A stretch of DNA of 64,000 bases, taken from Apium graveolens (lineage: Eukaryota; Streptophyta; Magnoliopsida; Apiales; Apiaceae). The DNA lies in contig NC_133650.1 in assembly GCF_009905375.1 (NCBI RefSeq), positions 301,691,957-301,755,956 on the forward strand, in the 5' to 3' direction. Positions 54,674-64,000 of this stretch are shown in pieces. Position numbers and translations under genes: made by a program. The notes beneath the pieces are model-generated. The model had not been told where the DNA came from, searched no databases, and saw nothing but the letters and a program-made list of their open reading frames with translations. Position 1 is the stretch's first letter; every line of letters starts with the position of its first letter.

Positions 54674-55271
54674 TGTTAGGTCATACACACTGTAGAAGGG
54701 GGTTGAATACAATATTTAGCACAATCAAATTGAATTAAAGAACACAAGTAACAGAAAACAAACTTTATTAAACTCTGTTACAATATGGAACTGTCCTCTC
54801 TCAGTTATGAACAAATTATCACGAGAGCTGTTAGGGTTACAATGAATATTATTCTCGATAATGATAACACATATAGTGTAAACCCTATGTCTGTATTTAT
54901 ATACTACACAGTTATAAGATAATCGCTAATTGATATTGAATATAATTCTGCTTCCTAAAATATATCAACTAGTTATCTTTTCTTTCAAGTATTTAATTCT
55001 TCATAGAATTCCTTCTTCATGCATATCTCTTCCTGCGTTTGTCTTGATCTTCTTTCCTTTCGATCAGCCGCCTTCCTTATCTGAAAATCTCCTTAAGTCC
55101 TGATATTATCTTATGATAAATATCTCCTGATAACTTAAGTTCTGACAACTTAAGTTCTGACTTCAGTATAAGTGCTGATTTCCAGTTAAGTACCGATTTG
55201 TCATGTTTAAGTAAGATCTGAAAACTAAATACAAATCATATTAGACATGACATTATCAAATATATTTAACA
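54674..55271 (-). repeat. 5' LTR of element C (598 bp)
   Basis: It is nearly identical to 44324-44919, with about 3 per cent difference by eye. A TATATAAA box lies at about 54897-54904 on the minus strand. Two AACTTAAGTTCTGAC copies lie at about 55132-55160. Confidence 0.93.
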
Positions 55272-55276
55272 CCCTC

Positions 55277-55942
55277 TTATATAGAAAATCGTAGAAAATT
55301 CTTGATTCTATTATAGAATTTCATCAAATTCGCTGCTAATGTAGAATAATAGTTATATTTAAATATAATAAAACGTTTAACAATTGAAATTTAAAAAAAC
55401 AATTATTTTAATTCTGATTCTACTGTGGAATAATTTTGGATAATTTTGGACAAGCGTGATTTTACGGTGATTCTACTATAGAACCACTTTAAACTATTTT
55501 ATCAAATTTTAATGATTTTTTAAATAAAAAAATTGTGCAATTTTATTTTTTAATTTGGTAATAAATTTTTAACTATATATGATGAAAAATGAAATGAAAT
55601 ATGTATTTATATTTTTTAAACAATGGTTCTCTATGGACCTCTAACTAAAAGAGCTCTTCATGGATTGCCACCATATATACATATATACATATATATATAT
55701 ACATATACGGGGTGGCAATTCATGGAGGGCTCGCTTTGATAGAGGTCCGTAGAGAACCATTATTTTAAAAATGTAAATACATAATTTATTTCATTTTTTA
55801 TCATATATAGTTAAAATTTTAATTACCCAATTAAAAATGAAGTGACACAATTTTTTTATTTAAAAAAATCATTGAAAGGGTTTTATGTATATATGTATAT
55901 ACATATATACATATATATACAATTTTTTTTTATTTTAGAATT
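55277..55942. repeat. AT-rich flank with a 163-bp foldback (stem 55511-55672 / 55711-55873)
   Basis: The left arm from AATGATTTTTTAAATAAAAA to TGGATTGCCACC is the inverse of GGTGGCAATTCATGG to AAAAAAATCATT, with about 85-90 per cent pairing by eye and a 38-base TA-rich loop. A second copy at 60258-60500 has only part of the right arm. The sequence before the stem (55277-55510) matches 60035-60257. It may be a MITE or foldback element; no TSD is clear. Confidence 0.75.
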
Positions 55943-58160
55943 AAAGTTCTCTACGTTTGTTTATATAAAAGGGTTTTCTTTTAAATACATCGTGGGGCGG
56001 GAGCATTTTTTTCCGCGGGGAATCACCTAAATACCAATCCCACCCATGTGGGCCGGATCCTTCATCCCGATTCACTGCCCCAAAGGCCCCTTGTTCTTGT
56101 ATGCATTCAGGCAGGTACATAAATGATCAATTTTGGAGGATGAACAGACTAGAATGGTCAAGGAAAGTATCAAAATTAATAAGTATCAATACCGAAAACG
56201 AGAAACTATGCACAGACATAAGAGGTAGGCTATGCAAGAACGTCAGTGACAATGTATTTGCTCTTTTACATGACTATCCGAATGGGGAAGCAGCCCTGAG
56301 CACTAATAAGTGTTTTATTTAAGCTTCAAATTAAATGTCACATAGATTTTTGCAGGGAGCATGGCAAGGTTCAAGAAGGGTAGCAACTAGCAAGTGACTA
56401 AATGCTAACCAGTTAAAGCAGGTCACGTGACATCAAAAATCGCGACATACACAGTATTTTTGGTTTTTGCTCTCGTTTTTTTCGTAATGTCATTTATTTA
56501 TCTTAAACATATGCACTTTTCAATGTTTCGCTGCCCACATTTTTTTTTTGGTTTTTGCTCTCGTTTTCTTTGCCTGTTTGGTTTTTACTCTCGTTTTCTT
56601 CGCCGTAACGTCATTTCTTTATCAGAAAATGTGAAACCGGACACTTTTAGAAGTTACGACACCTACAGTTTCTTTTGGTTTTTGCTCTAGTTTTCTTCGC
56701 CGCTGCGTCATTTCTTTATCAGTTTTTATCGTTATAAAGGCTATCCGATCTTATCTTTTTATTCCGGTCCCCTAATATTTATTGAATTATTTTAAATGAA
56801 GGAAAAATCTATTTTTTATCAGTTTTTATCGTTACAGAGGCTATTCAATCTTATCCTTCTATTCCGGTCACTTAATATTTATTGAATTATTTTAAATGAA
56901 GGAAAAATCTATGTAGCACACTCGAACTCACCATATAGGGAAAAATCTATGTAGCAAACTCAAACTCGCCTTTTAAGTTGATAAAATTAGCCAAGCAAAT
57001 ATTTACCTAAAATATTTACCTTGCCCCTGTTTGTCGGTAGCAATACCCAAAACGAGAAACATTAATAATAATAATCCAGACAACAGAAAACAACTAATAA
57101 TAATATTATATATATATATTTTTTAAAGTTCTCTACGTTTGTTTATATAAAAGGGTTTTCTTTTAAATACATCTTGGGGCGGGAGGTTTTTTCAGCGGGG
57201 AATCACGTAAATACCAAACCCACCCCATGTGGGACGGATACTTCATCCCAACTCACTGCCCCAAAGGCCCCTTGCTTTTGTATGCATTCAGTCAGGTACA
57301 TAAATGATCCTTTTTGGAGGATGAACAGACTAGAATGGTAAAGGAAAGTATCAAAATTTATAAGTATCAATACCGAAAACGAGAAACTATGCACAGACAT
57401 AAGAGGTAGGCTATGCAAGAACGTCAGTGACAATGTATATTTGCTCTTTTACATGACTATCCCATTGGGGAAGCAGCCCTGAGAACTAATAAGTTTTTTA
57501 TTTAAGCTTCAAATTCAACGTCACATAGATTTTAGCAGGGAGCATGGCAAGGTTGAGGGGTAGCAACTAGCTAGTGACTAAATGCTAACCAGTTAAAGCA
57601 CGTTATGTGACATCAAAAACCGCGACATATTTTTGGTTTTTGCTCTCGTTTTCTTTTCCGTGATGTCATTTATTTATCATAAAATGTGTACATAGGCACT
57701 TTTCAATGTTTCGCTGCCCACATTATTTTTTTCGTTTTTTGCTCTCGTTTTCTTCGCCTGTTTGGTTTTTGCTCTCGTTTTCTTCGCCGTAACGTCATTT
57801 CTTTATCAGAAAATGTTAACTTGGACACTTTTCGAAGTTACAACACCTACAGTTTCTTTTGATTTTTGCTCTTGTTTTCTTCGCCGTTGTGTCATTTCTT
57901 TATCAGTTTTCATCGTTCCAGAGGCAATTCGATGTTATCCTTTTATTCCAGTCCCTTGATGTTTATTAAATTATTTTTAATTAAGGAAAAATCTATGTAC
58001 CACTCTCGATCTCACTATACAGGGAAAAATCTATGTAGCACACTCGAACTCGCCATTTATGTTAAGACAATTATCCAAGCAAATACTTACCTAAAATATT
58101 TACTTTGCCCATGTTTGTCAGTAGCAATACCCAAAACGAGAAATAACGCATATAAAACAA
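55943..58160 (-). repeat. UGT-locus flank block duplicated in tandem, 1182-bp period
   Basis: AAAGTTCTCTACGTTTGTTT at 55943 recurs at 57125, and the following kilobase is collinear. Each unit holds the GGGGCGGGAG region, a UGT 5' scrap (56360-56410 and 57540-57590), a CACGTGAC or decayed equivalent, four copies of the TTTTTGCTCTCGTTTTCTT repeat, and GAACTCGCC landmarks. The 76-86 codon minus frame at 57203-57433 is stopped in the first unit. Confidence 0.82.
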
Positions 58161-59300
58161 TAGACATAGGAGGTAAATAGGCTATGCAAGAATGTCAGTG
58201 ACACTATGTATATGCTCTTTGGACATGACAATCCGATTGCAGGAGCTGCTGTGAACACTTACAAGTTATTTATTTAAGCCCAGAATACAACTTGACATAG
58301 ATTTTATATACACATCATTGTACTGTGGCCTTATTTGCTTATAGTATGCTTAAGTTATCTATTTAAGCTTAAACTTCAACGTCACAGGTTTTATATGCAC
58401 GTCATTGTACTGTGGTCTCCTCTTTTAGCAATGAGCATGGCAAGGTTCAAGAAGGGTAGCAAGTGACCAAATGCTAACCAGAAAAACATTACAATGACCA
58501 TTTTTTTACCGGAAGTCATGTCAGCTCTCAATAACTATAGATCATTCATTTATTTGGTTTCTTAAATAAATTAGTAGATAAAACCGGACTAAATCTAAGA
58601 AGGAGTACGGGCGACACGTGACATCAAAAATCCCGGCGCGCACAGTATTTTTTATTTTTGCTCTCGTTTTCTCGGCCATAACATCATTTTTTTAATCAAA
58701 GATGAGTACATGGACACTTTCACATGTTGCAGCGCTCACGATATTTTTTTGACTTTTACTCTCATTTACTTCGTCCTTTTGGTTTATCTCTCGTTTTCAT
58801 TGTTGTAAAATTATTTCTTTATCAAAAACAATAACTTTGAACATGTACACTTATAGAAGTTACACGGCGCCTACAGTTTCTTTCGGTTTTTGCTCCTTTT
58901 TTCTTCGCATATCCGTTATTTCTTTATCGATTCTTATTGTTACATAGGCCATCCGATCTTATCATTTTATTCTCGTCCCTGAGTATTAATTAATGAATTT
59001 TAAATAAACAAAAATTTTTTGTAGCACATTCGAACTCACCATATAACGTAATTAAAATTATCCAAGCAAATACTTGTCTAAAATTTTTTCTTTCAATATT
59101 AAGTAACCTTCAAGTTGCAAGTCATTTAAAATTTTCGGAATGCTTCCAGCAATAATAAGAGTGCAAGACTGTCAAGCTGGTAAAGGCTAGGCAACGGCTT
59201 AAGAAATTTTTGGGCAGAAGTAAAGGAACATTATTAATTTAAAAGGGAGTGACATTATTAGTTAATTATAAGTTTTCTGGCTTTTTTCACGGGATCTTTT
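58161..59300 (-). repeat. UGT-locus block, minus orientation, uninterrupted reference copy
   Basis: This copy is collinear with the host sequence that surrounds the Helitrons and hAT element at 8.6-26 kb and the Helitron at 39.7 kb. It gives empty sites for them near 58.26, 58.27, 58.36, 58.70 and 59.23 kb. It holds a CACGTG near 58615 and three upstream repeat units (58640-58930). No intact gene is present. Confidence 0.8.
58420..58519 (-). pseudogene. UGT 5' relic
   Basis: An ATG at 58519 is followed by codons matching the UGT N-terminus, then the sequence leaves the UGT after the AMLIAKR-equivalent segment and continues as flank. It is the counterpart of the relic at 20646. Confidence 0.75.
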
Positions 59301-59600
59301 TCTAGCTTAAAAATGAGGCGGGTTTGGGGCGGGAATATCAAATCTCATACTCACCCGGCATAAAAAATATTTACCTCATCTCTTCCCAGTTCTTCATGAA
59401 AATTTTACTTCCGATCTCCATCCCCGTCCCACGGAAGATGTGTAATTTCCGGCTCGGCTCACCCTACCCCATTTAATAAATATTTTATTTTATAATAAAT
59501 TATTTACTAGTAACTTTTTAACTAAAATTATAATTTAGTTAGTGCATATATATTTATTGGAAATTTGCACCACAAAAGTAATTGCTATTTTGTAATATTG
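59301..59600. other. GC-richer then AT-rich spacer, possible truncated hAT-like element
   Basis: GAGGCGGGTTTGGGGCGGGA and CCCCGTCCCACGG stretches at 59312-59440 resemble the subterminal regions of hAT-type MITEs, but no paired ends are seen. 59312-59340 matches 8085-8115 in reverse. The remainder is AT-rich and holds nothing I recognise. Confidence 0.35.
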
Positions 59601-59842
59601 CTCCCTCCGTCCCACTAGATTCTTTGCATACTTTTTCTCATGTATTTTAAGGCTACTATAAAATATAGTTTTATAATTTATTTTTAGAATTTTCATTTTC
59701 TGTATAAAAGTTTTAACATTATATTTTTATTTAAAACAAAAAAAATATTTAAAATTATTTAGAGAACCATGTTTTACGGGAGGCTTAAAATGCGTGTCGA
59801 TTTCCCGTCTCCAGTGTAAAAATCTCAAGGGGACTGAGGGAG
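59601..59842. mobile_element. Stowaway-type MITE, about 242 bp
   Basis: CTCCCTCCGTCCCACTAG at the left pairs loosely with GGGGACTGAGGGAG at the right. TA follows the right end. Its right half is also present at 43986-44127. Confidence 0.7.
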
Positions 59843-60507
59843 TAGTTTAGAAAATTTGTAGTATCCTTTAAAATATTTACAAAATAATTAGATAAGAATG
59901 AAAAAATATATATTATAGTATAGAATAGATAAATATACTATAATATTATCTATAAATAAATAATATATTGCAAAATTATAAGAAAAATGCACACTTATAT
60001 ATATACATAGGCCTTTCTTCAACAGAGAACCCTCTTATATATAGAATCCTAGAGAATTCTTTTTCTATTATAGAATTTCATCAAATTCGTTGCTAATGTA
60101 GAATAATAGTTATATTTAAATATAATAAAATGTTTATTAATTGAAATTTGAAAAAAAAAATTAATTTTGATTCTACTGTGGAATAATTTTGGACAAGCGT
60201 GATTTTACTATGATTGTACTACAGAACCACTTTAAATTATTTCATCAAATTTTAATGATTTTTTAAATATAAAAATTGTGCAATTTTATTTTTTAATTTG
60301 GTAATAAAAATTTTAACTATATATGATGAAAAATTAAATAAAATATGTATTTATATTTTTTAAACAATGGTTCTCTACGGACCTCTATCTAAGAGAGGCG
60401 TTCATGGATTGCCACCCTATATACATATATACATATATACAAGGTGTCAATTCAGGGAGGGCTCCCTTAAATAGAGGTCTCTAGAGAACTATAATTTATA
60501 TTATAAA
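59843..60507. repeat. Paralog of the element C insertion region, without element C
   Basis: Positions 59843-60034 match 44128-44323, and 60035-60480 match 55272-55730. CCCTC occurs once at 60030-60034. It includes the left arm and part of the right arm of the foldback. Confidence 0.85.
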
Positions 60508-61808
60508 GACTCTAATATTTAAACTATTTTTAAGTTTCTTTCATTACTACTATAATATTTAAACCGTTATTTAAACTATTTTTAAATTCATTTCATTACT
60601 ACTCTAATATTTCTTCATATAATAATTTGATAACATTGTATACTCTTCTCCTAAAATTAAATATTTTTCAATTTGATAAAGTTTTATAAATATCAGTTGA
60701 ACTGGTTAATTCATTCAGATTATTGAACAATATATATTTTTTCTTTAAATAATATAAAATAAATTGAATCAAATGTTACAATATAGTATAAATATAACTT
60801 TTATTTGAATAATTCAAAATGTAAAATAATTCAAAATATTTATACAATATTATATTGATCAATGAATATTATTTATCAAGAAGAATTCTTTTAAAACCTA
60901 GTATTTTTAAAATGAAAAATAAAAAATAAATCGATTTAATATATCATCGTAGTTTTAAAAAATCTCGTGAGATCTCATATCAAATTCGGATATTTTGAAA
61001 ATCGGGACAAGCCCCAAAAATAATAATGCGCTTCTAGTGAAGTTAGTAATTTTAATTTAAATAATCAATTGACTTGATCTTATAAACACCTCAAACACAT
61101 TAATTTATATTAACATAAGATACTAAAAAAATTCGCATTATTGGTAAGATATTCTCCCCGAACTTGTAATTTAAATTTACTAAACGTAGAATGTGACGAT
61201 ATTTTTCGGCCAGGTCATGTAGTCAAATTTCAAATATTTTTTGAAAATGGGCCAAGTTCTTATTTTAAATTGGAATAAAATAAAATGTTTTGACTCATTA
61301 TAATTCGAAATCATCTAAATATATAATACCATTATAGATTATTTATATATAAGCGATTCTATTTTCAATATTTTCTATAAAATATATATGTACATTTTAA
61401 TTACTTTTTATAATAATAAAATATGTTAAAAATATATGATATACATTTTCAAACTAAAAAAGATTAATAAATAAAATAAAAATTCATTTATTTACTATGT
61501 TTAATTTTGTATCCGGAATTTAATTCTTTAACAAATATTAAAGTAACTCTATTTTTTTCAGAATTTAAGTAACTATCTTTAAAGTTAAATAAAATATTCA
61601 TTTAGCACACATATTATGTGTATGATGAAAAACACGTGTGACATTATATTGTAGTAGTATGAGATTGTATAGGTGAATGAAATATCTTGAGTTTGATTCC
61701 CACAAATCACATCTTTTATATAAAAATTAAAAATAGGGGTAATTTAGTCCTTTAAATGAGACTTTTTAATCTCACTAATTATCCATTTGTTCTCCTATTA
61801 TATATAGA
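60508..61808 (-). mobile_element. Helitron (family alpha) fragment, 5' half
   Basis: It matches the 5' half of the 20803-23073 element, with one internal duplication near 60540-60600, and ends at the 5' terminus TCTATATATAATAGGAG at 61808. The 3' half is missing, so it is complementary in extent to the 33688 fragment. Confidence 0.75.
61641..61710 (+). other. tRNA-like segment in the 60.5 kb Helitron
   Basis: TTGTAGTAGTATGAG (A-box-like) and TTGAGTTTGATTCCCAC (B-box-like, one mismatch to the better copy) are followed by AAATCACA. The location relative to the Helitron 5' end is the same as in the other copies. Confidence 0.45.
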
Positions 61809-62653
61809 CTAGTTGATAACGCGTGCGAAGCACGGACCGAGATTAAAATAATAATCACTATAGAAATTAATTCTAAATTATAATTAAAATATATAATTAA
61901 TGAAATTGTACTATTATTATAATTTTCTTTTGAAATTATATGTAGTTTTCATTAACTCAAATTTTATTAGAACATCAAACTCAACTTTATTATGTCTCTG
62001 TTATCTGATAAGATATAACTAACATTTTACATCTAAACTTTGGTCAAGCAATAAGTAACCCAATTGACGGATAATTTAACAAAACACTAAATCAACATTA
62101 CTTGCATATTATATTTTTTATTGTTAGCTGCATTTGTGTTTTTATATAGTTTGTGATCACATATTTTTTCTAATAAAATATTCTTTATGTATGTATAAAC
62201 TTTCATTTGGTGCTAAAATAGAATTTTATATGTATGAATTTAGATATTACAATGTATATATGGTTTCATTTATATAAAAATAATATAAATATGTGGTATA
62301 TAAGAATAAAAAACGGGTAATTTTATATATAGAATTATAAGTTATATAGGAATAAAAACAAAGAATAATAATGATATATTTAGAGATATAGTAAAATTTA
62401 AAAAGGGTGAAACCAAAAGTTCGTGAAACCGAAAAGGGATGAAACCAAAGTACCCCTTAAAAGATGAATTCTCTTACTAATAACAATATACAAATGATTC
62501 CATTTTATTATTTTAATAAAAAAGTGAAAAAGAATTCTACGAAAAATAGAAATATCGTAATTATAATATGATTCCAACAATTTATATTTTGTTAAAAACA
62601 ACATAGAACTCTACATAAAATAGTAATCCAGGGTTGAAACCAATTTACGGCTT
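61809..62653 (-). mobile_element. Helitron (family beta) fragment, 3' part
   Basis: CTAGTTGATAAC at 61809 and the hairpin CGTGCGAAGCACG mark the 3' end. It lies directly next to the alpha Helitron 5' end. Positions 62400-62640 match, in reverse, parts of 32690-33350. The match stops where gag sequence begins near 62654. Confidence 0.65.
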
Positions 62654-64000
62654 TTTTTTCTTGTAAAAAGAAGCCAGATGGTTAGAATTTCCACAGTTAT
62701 GACATGTTTTTCTAGGAGCATTAGGAACAGGCTTATAATCATTACTTTTATTCACACCTTCCTTTCCATTCCTATTTTTCCTAGGTGACTTTACCTTGTT
62801 TACATTCTTAACATCTTTCAGCTTATGCTTAAGCTGCTTCTTAGTCATTAAGCCTATGTTAACTTCAGTTGGCTTTTCCTGTTTTAGTTTGTCAGAAGTT
62901 AATTCCTCTTTAACTTTTTATTTCTCAGTATCAGACTTTACAGCTACAAACTTAACAGGTTTTACCTTTGGCTTTTTTTTAACAGCTATAGGCTCAATTT
63001 CTACAGTTCCTTTATCATTCTTATCATCTCCATAACCTAAGCCTTCTTTCCAGTTTCCACTACTTAACAGATTCTGAGTTGTTCTGCCAGAGTTAGTCTA
63101 AGTCCTCATAATCTCCTTTCCTTTTCTAACTCAGTTTTTAGAGATTCATTCATTTTAAGTACTTCATCCCTAACATATAAAGCATCATCTCTATCCTTCT
63201 GAGTTTGATAGAACATGACTAACTCTTTTTCTAAATAATCATTCTTCTTTTTATAAGCAAGATTTTCAGAAGTTAATCTTTCACATGTTAAAGTTTGATC
63301 TCTATAACTAATAAACATGGTTTTAAGATATCTTCTCAACTCATTAATATCTTCAGTATGAAAGGCATAAGTAGTTTGAGGTACCTTTAACTCAGCAGCA
63401 TCAGGACTGCTATCAGCATTTGCCATCAAGGCATAGTTCTCCTTACTTTCAGAATCTGAAGTGTCTGTCCAGCTTTTCTTCTTTGTGACAAGAGCCTTTC
63501 CTTTGTCACTCTTCACTTTCTTGCAATCAGGAGATATGTGGCATTTCTCATCACAGTTGTAGCATTTGACATTTGAGTAATCTCCTCTGTCAGACTTTCC
63601 TTCTTTGCCTTCAGATTTTCTCAAAATCTTCTTATCAGAACTTGCACCTTTCCTGGAAGACTTCTTTCCCTTTCTGAATTTCCTGTATGCAATCCTTGTG
63701 ATTTCTTTCACCATAAGAGCACACAGCTTCATCATCTCTTCATCAACATCCATCTTAGGTAAGCTTTCAGTTTCTGAGTCATCATCACTATCAGAACTTG
63801 ATGACTCAGTATCGGACTTTGTGATGAGAGCTTTTCCCTTGCCTTTTCTTGAGGTAACTGCTTTGGGGGATTCCCACTCAGCCTTAAGAGCAACTGTCCT
63901 TAACTTTCCTCCTTTCCTCTTGCTTCTTTGTTCCATCTCAAGTTCATGAGTCTTGAGCATCCCATAGATTTCATCAAGAGTTGTTTCTTCAAGATGTTGT
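62654..64000 (-). pseudogene. Second gag copy of the element C family, running off the window
   Basis: It is about 98 per cent identical by eye to 52655-54000. It has the zinc knuckles CYNCDEKCHISPDC and CHNCGNSNHLASFY, and the LDEIYGMLKTHELEMEQ segment, whose frame is open to the right edge. It shares the disruption near 63105 and the TAA near 62918 with element C, but has CAG where element C has the TAG at 53183. Gag sequence begins abruptly at 62654 inside Helitron-like DNA, with no LTR or TSD visible. Confidence 0.9.

Larger units (their letters stand above)
44324..55271 (-). mobile_element. Copia element C: 10.9-kb Sirevirus-like Ty1/copia retrotransposon, decayed
   Basis: LTRs of 596 and 598 bp (44324-44919 and 54674-55271) have TGTTAGGTCA...AACA ends, and a perfect 5-bp TSD CCCTC flanks the element (44319-44323 and 55272-55276). 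The paralogous segment at 60030-60034 is the empty site. The minus-strand order is 5' LTR, PBS, gag, protease, integrase, RT, RNase H, a 2-kb noncoding region with a small ORF, an env-like region, PPT and 3' LTR. The coding regions carry at least six premature stops and several frameshifts. Confidence 0.95.

Overview
This window is plant nuclear DNA, probably from a eudicot with a large repeat-rich genome. The evidence is Sirevirus-type Ty1/copia retrotransposons, Helitrons ending in CTRR after a GC hairpin, Stowaway MITEs, a hAT MITE, a TRIM, and a UDP-glycosyltransferase of the UGT91 type. I do not assign a species.

Only one gene looks like an intact host gene: the UGT at 36074-37498 (minus). 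Most other sequence is either mobile elements or a noncoding block that belongs to the UGT locus and has been copied many times. The block is plus-oriented on the left (about 6.5-26.8 kb) and minus-oriented on the right (about 34.7-43.6 and 55.9-59.3 kb), so the locus has undergone tandem and inverted duplication. Decayed UGT pieces lie at 6.5-7.1, 20.6, 35.5-35.9, 38.3, 41.4-42.7 and 58.4 kb.

Layout: 1-6532 is copia element A (plus; pol and an extra env-like ORF intact; 5' part outside the window). 6533-8675 is a UGT pseudogene and its flank. 8676-20458 is a Helitron containing a second Helitron (9683-18681), which contains copia element B (11267-17803, minus, TSD GACCT). 20803-23073 is another Helitron, 23164-23827 a hAT MITE, and 23839-25935 a Helitron cluster. 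26.8-34.7 kb is AT-rich sequence with MITEs, a TIR element and Helitron pieces. 34.7-43.6 kb is the UGT locus with a TRIM (38706-39312) and nested Helitrons (39697-40711). 44324-55271 is copia element C (minus, TSD CCCTC, coding regions decayed). 55.3-60.5 kb holds duplicated UGT flank and a foldback sequence. 60.5-62.6 kb holds Helitron fragments, and 62654-64000 a second gag copy of the element C family.

The duplicated blocks act as internal empty sites for many insertions, so several element boundaries can be fixed and ordered in time from this sequence alone. The most unusual signal is that each of the three copia families carries its own short motif, repeated in both its LTR or noncoding regions and its variable coding linkers. 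Second is the tRNA-like or Pol III B-box-like sequence inside several Helitrons.
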